64,000 nt of DNA from Dryococelus australis (lineage: Eukaryota; Arthropoda; Insecta; Phasmatodea; Phasmatidae). Both the position numbers and the translations under genes were made by a program. Below are positions 35,470 to 45,897 of the stretch, piece by piece. Where the stretch lies: contig CM056993.1 of the NCBI GenBank assembly GCA_029891345.1, positions 272,274,900-272,338,899 on the forward strand, in the 5' to 3' direction. Positions within the stretch are counted from its first letter, which is position 1. The number at the start of each line of letters is the position of its first letter. Under the pieces are notes generated by a model. It ran no database searches. It was not told where the DNA came from and was given only the letters and a program-made list of their open reading frames with translations.

Positions 35470-37095
35470 ATTATTCTAAAATTGGAAACAGGCGTGTATT
35501 TACAGAAGATGCGTATAAGTGCAACCGAGCAATAAGCATTCCATTTTTCTAAAATAAATACAAGTTGGATAATAAATAATTTAATATTAAATTCCTAACG
35601 ATAAAATATTAAATTAATAACAAATTTTGGAAATGAAATGAGTTAACATTAAACTATGTACATAAAATAGTTTAGCATTAAGTGAACTGGCGAACACATC
35701 TCCTGCGTTAATAATAACCCTTCCTTGAATATAAAAAAATAGTTAAAACGAAAGATGAAGAAAAATGAGTTTCCTACATATAAATAAGCTAATTTCTAAA
35801 ATGTATTTTATTAAATATTTATTTATATTAGATACGTTAGTTCAATAACAAGAAATTAAAATTTATCTGATGTTTCTTTACTACTCTAAAACATATGGTT
35901 TGAGCTCCGGTGATTCGAGAACTCTATATTTCGTGAAAATTAGACATTTTTAAGCACGGAAAAGGAAAAATATATACGGAAAAATACTAAAGTCCGTCGG
36001 TTAATTCTTTTATGGAATATAGTAACGAACTTATCTGTAAAAATTCCCACTTCAAAATAAATTTACTGTAGGCGAAGTAACAGCTGAGTTCTCGATATAT
36101 CTGTAGGCCTACTGAGAAAATAATTTGTCCAATAAAACAAAAATTGTTTGTATAAGAGCAAAATATTTTGATGCTGATAACATATTATTCCGTTGTTCTT
36201 ATTTGTTTTCTCCAATGTGTAAGATTTGGTTGGCACAAATCAACGTCTTCGTAGCTACAATATACTTATAATATTGTTTCGTTGTTATACTCAAAAAATC
36301 GAAGACCGAACCAAGATTGGAACCCGTATCATTAGTCACCTAAAGTTACAGCTTAGTGATCTCCCCTCAAACTTATTACTAGTGCTAGCAATATTGTCAG
36401 GTTTACAACATTTCAAATATAAATATATACTTATATATAACAATTAGGCTTATGTAAATATGTTGTTCAAGTTTTCCATCTTAATTTTTTTATTGTATTG
36501 TTTTCTATAAAATTAGTTCGTTGGGGTTGCCATATCCAGTAGCAAGTTTTTCTAAATATACTTACAAACACTGCTACTTCACTTATTCTCTAATAAATTA
36601 TAATCAAACTCTCGAACAGTATATCGGGCCTATGCAAATGACCCGTTTACCCTACACGCAACTAAATCAATGTCGATACTGGATCCAACTGACTATGCTG
36701 CCACCAGAAATTCCGTATGAATATGCCTCATTAGCCTATGTTCCAGCTAACCACGTGTTTATTCACTCCAAACAAAACATTAACTTGGCTCAATTATAGT
36801 GTTTGTAAAATTTACGACCATCAAATTGATTAGTTGTATGTGTTTGTAAAATGGAGTGTGTACTAAATACGTGTAAAATTATGTTGGAGCACTCAAATAG
36901 GTGTTCAGCACAAAATTATTTCTAAGTGTTTTATCTTGTTCAAGGAAATAAATGAAGATATTTGGAATAAGAGCAGGTTAGATATACTGTTCAGCGGAAA
37001 CAAAATATCGAGAAAATGTATGTGCTACATGCTGCAACTGTATTTTTATATCGGTGTAACCGTGTAACTATCTGTAGGGGAGTAAAAAGGCAAGT
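35470..37095. other. Intergenic or intronic AT-rich DNA
   Basis: Open frames at 36226-36447 and 36521-36799 show no recognisable motif and no splice-supported context. Confidence 0.35.
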
Positions 37096-37285
37096 ATAGG
37101 CTGTCCACCGCAAAAATGAACACTTTTGAGGCCCTAGTTATTTTTTATTTTCAGCCATTTTTTATCCTTTAAGCACCTTTTTAAATAAAAAAAATTACAT
37201 GTAAGTAACAAACCCAGTGTGCATGTTCCACTGCACTGGGAAGTTAACGTCTAAGACTAAAATAAAATATAAGTATTGAGTATAG
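37096..37285 (-). mobile_element. GGCTGTTCACGG-family element, one end only
   Basis: Starts TATAGGCTGTCCACCGCAAA. The interior (TTTCAGCCATTTTTTATCC, then GGAAGTTAACGTCTAAGACT) matches the 8954-9188 copy in reverse. The second terminus is missing. Confidence 0.6.
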
Positions 37286-37368
37286 TAGTAGAAATATGGG
37301 AAGTCTGGGGCAATGTATTTTAAATGGCAGCCGCAGCTGCTTGTGCGGCTAGGCGGCTGACTGCCTTC

Positions 37369-37428
37369 GGCTCAACTCGGGCGAGCTCGGCAATCTTCGA
37401 CTCAACTCAGGCAGTGCTGGGCAATCTT
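37369..37428 (+). repeat. Two imperfect ~30-bp GC-rich repeats
   Basis: GGCTCAACTCGGGCGAGCTC... is followed by GACTCAACTCAGGCAGTGCT..., each ending in GGCAATCTT. Confidence 0.5.
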
Positions 37429-37849
37429 GGCTCGAGTTTGTCGAACGTATCCGAAGGTGCTCGGCGGTTACGTCCCTCTAATTCTTCAAATATATGTGTT
37501 GTTGGTAGCCATATTGGTTTTAATAGGCATAGGGTATGTCAAATTGTAAATCTGTATTTCTTATTAGATCTTTAAAATGTATTTTATTCTAATTTAAAAT
37601 TATTTATTATTTTTTTAATTAAAAATTATTTGTTTATATTGTGTTGAAATTATACATCAGGCATTGCGGAAACATGCAAAAGTCTCTCAACTACATTTCC
37701 TGCCGCCTCTCTTGAAGTCTCATTATTCACTGCCCCGACTGTTTTGTAGGTATTTGTATGCTACTGGTTTTTTTATTTTGTGTTTAGGTGACTAAACCAA
37801 GCCTCCCGACAGGCTGCAAATTAGGCCTCGCACGCTAGTAGGCAACATG

Positions 37850-38171
37850 GCACCGTGGTGTGATTCGTGGAAAATATCTTTATCTTCAGTATTAATGCAT
37901 ATAGGTAAAGTAACATATTGCTTGATGATATGTATGTAACCGCTACAATCTTCTGGAGCAGGTGGAGGTGGCGGCGGAGAGCCAATTCTACAAGTTTTAG
38001 AATGTCTCTTCATAATATCACTCCGTGTAAATTGCCTCTGACAGAAATCGCACTGAAATTACATTCTTGGAGTTTTCATCCTGCAGGTCGTTATTTCATG
38101 TCGTCGCGCACTGCGCAGAGTTGTAATAATGCTTTACCGCAGAAGCGACAAAGCAGATGCATTGCTGACAT
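37850..38171 (-). pseudogene. Polinton/adintovirus-class zinc-finger ATPase, N-terminal relic (second copy)
   Basis: On the minus strand a start codon at 38171 leads into a C-x2-C zinc-finger half (LLCRFCGKA). After a frame break comes a second finger, FQCDFCQ...RHSKTC (C-x2-C-x12-H-x3-C), then a six-proline linker and HIIKQYVTLPI near 37905-37935. The same blocks in the same order occur in the plus-strand copy at 51017-51400, including the nucleotide string ATGCATCTGCTTTGTC just inside both starts. The copy ends near 37850, before the ATPase P-loop, so only the N-terminus survives. A short TATA-like stretch lies 70-85 bases upstream. Homology to the 51-kb copy is direct; assignment to the element class comes from that copy's ATPase. 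Confidence 0.68.
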
Positions 38172-38330
38172 TTTACGTCCGTACTGTTCCCAGTCTATAG
38201 TACGTCTCACCATTAGATTGCAGTGGGTAGCTAATCAAACAACTTTATATTTATACACTACTTTACAATTTGACGATTTTTGCTACGTGTTTTTGTACGT
38301 ATGAATTTTTTCTGTCAACACAGCATAACT

Positions 38331-38733
38331 CAGGGTTGCCACAGGTCTGGAAAACCTGGAAAACAGGGAAATATCAGGGAATTTGAAAAATGTCAGGGAA
38401 ATCAGGAAAATGTCAGGAAATTTCAAACAAGCTAGCTAAATATCAGGGAATTCTGTGATATGCATGTTATATTTGGCAGTTCTGTCATTAATCATGCACC
38501 GCTGCTAGAATAATTAAATTTTTAATCTATAGCATTTTTTTAATCTTAGGATTTTTTTGAGCAATTTTGTAAGCTCAAAGAAGTATTTTGGTGAAAAAGT
38601 GTGTTATAGTGCAAAGGTACCAATCCTAAAAGAAAAAATAAGTTAGAAAAGGGTCAGGGAAAAAAAGTTCTTTTTGTCTGGAAATCAGGGGAATATCAGG
38701 GAATTTTACAATGGAAAAAAGGTGGCAACCCTG
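38331..38733 (+). mobile_element. 403-bp inverted-repeat element with 6-bp target duplication
   Basis: Termini are CAGGGTTGCCAC (left) and GTGGCAACCCTG (right), perfect 12-bp inverses. ATAACT flanks both sides (38325-38330 and 38734-38739) as a direct 6-bp duplication. The interior is packed with TCAGGGAA/GGGAAAT repeats. Non-coding and non-autonomous; a 6-bp duplication narrows the superfamily but does not settle it. Confidence 0.85.
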
Positions 38734-38739
38734 ATAACT

Positions 38740-39155
38740 TCTTGGCTATTGACAATCGCTAGCCATCTGGAAACATCGCGCGTCATGCAGCCTTTACTAC
38801 AATCTAAGAGGGAGACGCACTGTAGAATGATACTAAAACGAAAATGTAGAAAAGAAACGTATTTATACTTTGGTGAAAACTCTATCACAGAATCAGCACT
38901 GACAGCACCTAGTTAGCGTTGATGCAGGTCACGGCTCCATGATCTTCAAGGTCAAAGGTAGGCCTTCGTTTTTTAAATTCATCTTCGCAGTATGGGAGCA
39001 CTCTGAGAAAATCCAAAAAAATCCAGCTTTACTTCTCAATGTCTGACCATCAACTGAAGTATCTGCGTACGTCAGCGCTGTATATATAATTTCTCCCATC
39101 ACTCGAAAAGCCGCCTACTTTATTTCTAAGTCCGATATAATTTTAACATTTTAAA
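38740..39155. other. Intergenic DNA
   Basis: No gene. AAGGTCAAAGGTAGG near 38949 is a DR1-like nuclear-receptor half-site pair, of doubtful meaning. Confidence 0.35.
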
Positions 39156-39159
39156 TACT

Positions 39160-40250
39160 TTCAGGACTTGAATTCGGGACCTTACACCATACTTCACCTT
39201 TGTAGAGTGCTTAAAAACTTTGTATCAGTTGCACATGTATACTAAACAGTGCACGAACTGTGCTGATTGGCTTAGAAATAACTTGCGCTATTAATAACAT
39301 TACAAACATTGTATTTCATCCCGACTCCAGGACTATTGAATTTTGCCTTCATTATTCATTCCTAAAGCATTCTCCGAAACACTGAGAAAAATTACCAAAT
39401 TTTTTCTAAGTTCGCTAGAAAAAGAAGTTTTTTTTAATAGTTTAGATCGAACACAGATCCCTACATCATACCTAGCCGGTGGATATTGCTTAGGCATTTA
39501 TGTCGAGTGTACGAAATCAGCCAGAAGTACGTGCACTGACCTCGCTAATAAGCTTGGAAAACTCACGTCATTAATCGAATAGCGAACCACTTATACTACC
39601 TCATATCCCCGTATTCAATAGCTAACACCATTGTTTCACCTTTATTAAAATTCCTAAAATCGTCTCTGAAGTTTTTTCTAATTCCGATAGAAAAGTAATA
39701 TTATTTATATTTTTCTGAACTCTAACTCAGGACGTTACATCGTACCTCGCCTTTGGCGATTGCTTAGTTACTTATATCAAGTGCGCATGAATACTAAACC
39801 GTGAACAATTAATGTACGAACATCACTAAAAAAAAGGCTTCAAAAACTCAGGATATTAATCGATTTGCGCCCCCCTATTATCTCACTCTGGTTCCTACAT
39901 CCGAAGCCTAAAACTTCCGTTTCGCCTTTAATACAAATTCCTATAATATTCACCTACCAAAGGGAAAAACTGCCGAATTTTTTCTAAGTCCAATAAAAAT
40001 TTATATATATATATATATAACTATTTTTCCGGTCTCGAACTCAGAACCCTACAAAGTATTACCTCGCCTTTAGCGACTGCTTAAATCTTTATATCAGACA
40101 CACATGAATACTGCGGAAAATTACAGTATTTTTTCAAAGTCCGATAGAAAGTTAACATATTTTATAATGTCGGGACTCAAACCCGAGATCCCACGACATG
40201 CCTAACAGATACGTATTGCATAAACCTTTATATCAAGTACGTATAAGCAC
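39160..40250 (-). repeat. Degenerate tandem repeat with B-box-like motifs (tRNA/SINE-like)
   Basis: A block of the form 'gaactcxggacc-ttacatcatacctcgccttt-gcgattgcttaaxxxttatatcaagtxcacatgaatac' recurs near 39175, 39451, 39729, 40042 and 40184, that is at about 280, 280, 310 and 140 bases. On the minus strand each block holds a B-box-like string, the best being CGGGTTTGAGTCCCG near 40168-40186. It could be an array of tRNA-derived SINE units or a satellite that captured one. Confidence 0.55.
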
Positions 40251-40764
40251 GTAGACAGGCAGAAAATCGCATACAATGTTCGGTAAAATTAATCCAAAAC
40301 TCGGATTGGTATTCGAACAGTGGACAATTTATCTCACTATAAGATGTCTATTCTTCGTCCAAAATATGTAAGCGCTTGCATGATAAGTTTCATACACAAT
40401 GTATTTATATGGGATTTATTCCAGCATTTTTACGAAAGTGGTACATAGGTGATTCTTGCATGTAGACTAGTAGTAGGATTTAGTAGTTTTTGGCATTTAA
40501 AGTAAATATTGTTTCTTTAATAAACACAGTCACCGGTTTTTGCCTTTCTACACTATCGACCAAAAAGTAATTCGGCACCTGCCCACAATGTTTGCTCGGT
40601 GGTTGTCACCCCGTTAGAATCTCGTAGGGCCATCTGTCGCGGATATAACAGGACCTACCCTGTATGGCATGCTCTCTACGAGTGTTTGCAGGACATCTAC
40701 GGGGATTCGTCGCCATTCCTCTTGCAGCCATTCCAAGAGTTGAGAAATGGATTTTGGCTGTGCC

Positions 40765-40968
40765 TTAACGAGCCCTCACCCGGCGATCCAAATCATCCCA
40801 AAGATGTTCTATGGGGTTGAGGTCGGGGCTTTGGGCGGGCCAGTCCAATTGGCGAACATTGTTGTCCTCGCACCACTGCATAGTAGCCCTTGAAACGTGA
40901 CACCTGGCATTGTCATCCTGGAAGTAACACGGGTCCATTCCGTAAAAACGCCACAATGTTGGGAGCAT
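40765..40968 (-). pseudogene. Tc1-like transposase, C-terminal catalytic part
   Basis: Contains CYFQDDNARCHVS and QSPDLNPIEHLWDDL, the second aspartate and the final glutamate of the DDE triad. Thirty-four residues lie between that aspartate and the glutamate, the DD34E signature of Tc1-like elements. The block with the first aspartate is lost in the deletion between this frame and the N-terminal frame. The element could only be moved by a transposase made elsewhere. Confidence 0.88.
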
Positions 40969-40983
40969 TTCATATCCAGAATG

Positions 40984-41367
40984 TTACATTAGGTCTCCTG
41001 TTGCTGCATGAAACTCCTGTCGGATGGTAGCCATGGATTGTGGCCTATTTTTGACAATTTCGCTTTTCAGGGTTCTGTGATTTCTATCGGCCAAGATTGG
41101 AGGTCGCCAAAACGTGCAGCATTGGCACAAATGCCCATCGACTTTCCACTTACGCATGACGAATGCGACCGTTGCTTTGGGCCTGTTTACCTTCCGTGCA
41201 ATCGCCTGGCTAGACAGCCCACTGAGATGACAACCCACAATCACGCCCTTATCGAAGTCCGATAGCTCTGTAACTCGTGCCATCTCCTTGTCAACTGGTT
41301 CTACACCGGCCTGCAGCGTATGGCGGCCACACAAGTCAACTGACGTACTGAGTTCACGGGTGCCCAA
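40984..41367 (-). pseudogene. Tc1-like transposase, N-terminal DNA-binding part
   Basis: The frame contains a paired-type helix-turn-helix: ELSDFDKGVIVGCHLSGLSS, then QAIARKVNRPKATVAFVMRKW, that is the first HTH plus the start of the second. This region binds the terminal repeats. It ends near 40984 in 'QEFHAATGDLM', before the catalytic domain. The protein would not contain the first catalytic aspartate. Its 5' end overlaps the terminal repeat at 41360-41385. Confidence 0.85.
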
Positions 41368-41387
41368 TTACTTTGGTCGATAGTGTA

Positions 41388-41815
41388 TTTCCAAGTATGG
41401 AGAACATGCAGTTTAAAAATCTATTACTGCGTATATTGAATGCCTTCATTGTTCTGTTCAAAAATGTGTCCGCTAAATATACATAAGCAATTTTTTATTA
41501 TTGTTTTGCTAAATTGAAGTGTTATTTGTATTTTATCTATAAATTATAATAATTCGTTTATAAATAACGTGAATAAAATTAGTGAGAAAACACGTAAATC
41601 TGTTGGTAACGCGAGTAATAAATAGTTCTCATGCATAATATTATTACGACTGATTGCGCAAGAATATGGTGCATTGTCCTTTGGTGTAATTTTCCAGACT
41701 AAGTTGAGTTTAGCGTTCACGAGGCGGAGGAATATCCTGGAAGTAGCACTTGAGCTAAAACGTAAGTTTTGTGCCCGGCTCCCGAACCTTGGACTATTGT
41801 CTAGAACATACCAAA
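41388..41815. other. Intergenic DNA
   Basis: The 114-codon minus-strand frame at 41544-41888 has no recognisable motif and overlaps the tandem repeat that follows. Confidence 0.35.
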
Positions 41816-41819
41816 GCAT

Positions 41820-42265
41820 ACTACTTAGGTTTAATGCATAATTGACTCTGTGCCCTGGTCTACATTGGAAGCGATGTGTATGATTCAAATTTGATGACTA
41901 TGACCTCAGCAGATGGGAAATGGTTGTTAACTATGATTATAAGAAGACTTAAGGCGTACTTGACCCTGCGGTCCTTTTCATCGCCGGTGGTTTTGCTTAT
42001 TTGATTAAATTTGTGACTACCTTACACAGTTCAAAAAATTACAGTCAGCTATGCTTATACGAGAGCTTAAGGACTAATTGTCCCTACCGTCCTATTCAGC
42101 ATCATGGGAGATGCTTATGTTATGAGTTTCAAGACTATATTTTAAACGGTTCAGAAACGGTGACCAACTATGCTTGTAAAGGGCTTAGGGCATAATTGTC
42201 TCTATCATCCTACTCGACATCAGGGGTGATGCCTATGTTATGAATTTGTCGACTAAATCATAAAC
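41820..42265. repeat. Tandem repeat, about four units of ~118 bp
   Basis: The marker 'CTTAxGGCxTAxTTGxCCCTxxCxTCC' recurs near 41829 (diverged), 41949, 42068 and 42183. Each is followed by a 'GGxGATGCTTATGTTATGAxTTxxxxGACTA' block. Spacing is 115-120 bases and the units are diverged. Confidence 0.6.
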
Positions 42266-42396
42266 AATTAAACATCCTCTTTTCGTCGCGATGACAAGTT
42301 TATTGTCTGGTGAGTGTATAGGCTGATGCGGGTATTTACTTTATTTCTTCCTGTAATCATGCAATGACGATTTATATATTCCCGGGATGGTAATAA

Positions 42397-42407
42397 CTCT
42401 CTCTCTT

Positions 42408-42478
<71 letters not shown>
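42397..42478 (+). repeat. Compound microsatellite (CT)n(AT)n(ACAT)n(AC)n
   Basis: Directly visible succession of simple repeats. Confidence 0.95.
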
Positions 42479-42479
<1 letters not shown>

Positions 42480-43434
42480 TATTCATCGTTAGACATCCTA
42501 CTTTCTTAGATGTCGCAGGGGTCTTGTGGGCAAGACGTTCGACTGCTGACCCCTGGAGTGCCGGAACAATCCTGCACAGCTCTGGAATTTTTTTTTTCAG
42601 TTCTGTAATGACTACCAACTAAAGAAATTAATTCCCAGCGCTTCTAGCGGTCACAATTTAAATTACACTCCCCGATGGTAGCACATCCCTGTAGAGGACG
42701 AGTGAACGAACACATACAAAATGACTGCAATGACTCCTAGCCTCGAACTGTAGAACTTCAAACACCCTGGTGGCGGGCTCGAAAATCAAAGATGGCGGCT
42801 TACAGCGGCCGATGATGGCATGCAAGTGAGTTAAATATGGCTTAGCATAGTCTGGTGAATGATGTGGGAATCAAAAATGGCTGTCTACAGCAGGCGATTG
42901 GCGGCGGTGGGTGCAGGAATTAAAGATGGAGGACGTAAAAACCACGAGAGGAAAACTAAATAAAACCAGAAGGAATATGTGAAAACCCCAAGGGATATAG
43001 CTGGCGAGAGAGAACGGGCGTTGGTGAAAGAGACTGGAAGTAATGAGAGAAGTTTCATAACAGGGCAATGAACTCCAACATTCTTCAAACAAGATAGATG
43101 GTGCTGGCATGGAATGACAGAGCGTGAATGCAAGGGTGACCCCAACCCCACATTCTCAAAAAGTTGTCATCGAGCAACATTTGGGGGTCATGGTATTTTC
43201 GGACTGAGTGACTCATATAAATTTTGGTAAGGGAAATTTCTGTGGGAAATTTTGGAGGTTTGGACGAAAATTCGGAAAATTTCGGGGTGTTTTGAGGGAA
43301 AAAAGAGAAATTCTACGGGAAAAGGGGAAAATGGCCGCTATTGGCGAGGAATGACAGAGTAGGAAGTTTTATCCGAGATGGCCGCCGCGGCACTGCGTCC
43401 AGCATTTAGTTGACGCAGAACATATATTTTATAA
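42479..43434. other. Intergenic DNA with AAAATGGC(G)GC-type repeats
   Basis: Short motifs AAGATGGCGGCT, AAAATGGCTGTC, AAAGATGGAGGAC and GAGATGGCCGCCG recur between 42780 and 43390 and again, more loosely, at 56750-57110. This looks like a low-order repeat rather than coding sequence. Confidence 0.4.
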
Positions 43435-43436
43435 CT

Positions 43437-43676
43437 ATAGGCTGTTCAAGGTAAAGTGAGCACTTTTTGAATCTATTTCATCAGACATAATAATCAATAA
43501 ATAAATTTCATTATGACCTCGGACTTTTGGTTTTGAGTATGGTGAATGTATACCCTGTGTTTATTATTCATATGGCAAGGTTTACTTTAATAAGTGGCGA
43601 AAGGATATTAATTGGTTGAAAGAAAAAAGTAACTAGGGCGTCAAAAGGACTCACACTTTACCGTGAACGGCCTATA
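43437..43676 (+). mobile_element. GGCTGTTCACGG-family element (short subfamily)
   Basis: Starts TATAGGCTGTTCAAGGTAAAG and ends CTTTACCGTGAACGGCCTATA, clear inverted ends with about 240 bp between outer edges. Confidence 0.75.
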
Positions 43677-44937
43677 CTAATCTGTATTTAGGACGATGTT
43701 GCGAGGTCGTTAGCGGTATACACAATTTTTCGAATCGTCTTTACGTTCACTTTTTTTTATAGAAAAAATGCATTTGTAACTAATGTTTAAACAAATTTCT
43801 TTAACCACGTTTGTTGTCAGAAATTTTTTTCCTGTGCAAATACAAGTATACTCTGTTTTAAGTAAGCTCACTAAATTCTGACAGTTCTGTGGACATGTTA
43901 TATTTGATTATGTTCTTGCAGATCACAGTGACAATCGACGTTTCTTGCACAAATGTGAATCTGAGAACCTTGGTTATCCAGTAGAATAGTACATTTGGAC
44001 TGGCATTGTGAACTGCGAGCACATCAACAAATAATATATAACATTATAACTGTCAAAATTTAGTGAGCTGACGTAAAACAGACTACTCGAACGCAACGTA
44101 GGCACGTGCGCGAACACAGTCGAGAGTAGAGATGGCCGATAAATCGCAGCCTGCTACTTTGTCACAGAAATTTTGTTGTCACAGCTATATCTGTGACGAA
44201 GTCATCGAAATATCTGTGAATGAGATATCGCATAATAACAGGTTCACAGCTAGTGAAACAAACCGTGATAAGCAAAGCAGTTTTTTTTCTTCTAACCATG
44301 GCTTCGGTCAAAATGGTAATTAATTTCTTCACATGAATTCCTTTCGTTTTACTTTATATTGCATTTGCTCCGACCTATCGTATTTTTTGTAGTTAGTCTA
44401 CAAAATATTGGATGCTATTAAATACAATACTATATATTTGTATATATACTTTTATATTATTTTTGGCAAACAGAAAATTTATATCGCACTGTCATGGACG
44501 TCTCCAGAAGCCTGCTGTGACCCCTCTCCTTCTTAATAATCGAATATTCTATTTTAAGTGTTAGCGTATTACATTTTATTAACTAAAATAAATATTTCAG
44601 TGAAGAAAAAATTACCACGGAAAATAACAAAACCTCACAAAATGAAGCTTTATTATAAATTGCACGTAATTACAGATATTTTCAAATCAACACTGGTAAT
44701 ACAATCACCACCAGTGTTACATTTGTGCCTTTTTCTTAATATGTATATATATAACATAACATATATATATATATTTGTTACCGTGACAAAATCAAATATA
44801 TGTCACAGATATTTTGTGTCACAGTAATAGTTGTCACAGATAATTGGAAATATCGGTTAAGCTCGTCATTAGAAGTGAGAAACTTTTCAACCAGGATGCT
44901 ATGTTCCTCTTTAACTTTCGATCCGTAGAGACAGCAA
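43677..44937. other. Non-coding DNA with TGTCACAG clusters
   Basis: TGTCACAG occurs repeatedly at 44157-44200 and again at 44800-44842, partly as a palindrome (GTCACAGCTATATCTGTGAC). The region between may be one repeat element. A 63-codon frame starts at 44132 but shows no domain. Confidence 0.4.
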
Positions 44938-44956
44938 CCCCCCCCCCCCCCCCCCC
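44938..44956 (+). repeat. Poly-C run (19 C)
   Basis: Uninterrupted homopolymer. Confidence 0.92.
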
Positions 44957-45805
44957 TTCGCAGAAGCAAACCAGTCTGCTCCGTGAGAAGAGAGGAGGGA
45001 GAGAGACAAAAAGATCGTTCCAAGGGGGAGGGAGAGCCTGACAAAAATATTTAACGAAAGTCGTTTGGGCATACATTTAAATAACTTGTAAAGCCAAATT
45101 TTAGTTCGCAGTATGTTTTTGCAGGTTTTTAGTATTTATCTTTGTCATTTGCATTACAATATCTCGGCCATGGTAAATAAAAACTAGTGCTTCGGAGTTA
45201 CTGCAAATTTCGAAAATTTCTCGCTTGTCGCGAAACTTAAATAATGAGGTTCAATCTATAAAGGGACATTTTTGAAAGACTTCTCGACACTAAAGACTAG
45301 TTTGCATAAAAAATATCAAATAACAATGTTAGCTGCAGAAATTTAGTAGCAATGTTATTATAGCTAAAAATTAATAACAAACTTATCTTCTTGTCAGAGG
45401 TGGAATAATATTTTTTCTGGCAGTTTCTACCGATGATAATAATAATAAAAAATACCTCAGTGTTTTGAAAACATTAAAGGCGGAGAGTTTGGATGGCAGC
45501 TTGGATTTACATGTTACTTTGGAATTATTCATGTATGACCTTAATTTTTGAAAATGTGACTTCGTCAGGGCAAAGAACATAATTTAGTTATAGTTTAGTG
45601 ATGATTGTCGTTTGAATTCTTGCACTATTGTCACATTTGGAGTCACTATCAGAAGGTATTCAATAATTAATTTTGATTTATTCGACAAGGTAAACAAATA
45701 AAGGTGCTTCATTCATATTAAAGACATTCAATCATCTGAGTTATATACAAAGTCTTGTCGACAAAATTTTTTTTTTTTAATAAATACAGAATACATGTCA
45801 TATTT
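44957..45805. other. Intergenic DNA
   Basis: No gene recognised. Confidence 0.4.
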
Positions 45806-45810
45806 ATCTA

Positions 45811-45885
<75 letters not shown>

Positions 45886-45897
45886 CACACACACACC
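45806..45897 (+). repeat. Microsatellite (TATC)n(TC)n(CA)n
   Basis: About 80 bases of TC repeats flanked by TATC and CA repeats. Confidence 0.95.

Larger units (their letters stand above)
40551..41385 (-). mobile_element. Tc1/mariner-like transposon, internally deleted
   Basis: Terminal inverted repeats CACTATCGACCAAA(AA)GTAATTCGGCACC (left) and its inverse (right) are each flanked by TA (40549-40550 and 41386-41387), the hallmark target duplication of the superfamily. The element is 835 bp against about 1.6 kb for a full copy, so roughly half is deleted. It carries both ends of a transposase gene on the minus strand. Confidence 0.92.

Noticed and set aside
41544-41888. 114-codon minus-strand frame
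   Set aside because: No motif; it overlaps the start of the ~118-bp tandem repeat.
370-42265. CRISPR-like arrays
   Set aside because: The tandem repeats here are long, diverged and without regular unique spacers, and the genome is eukaryotic.
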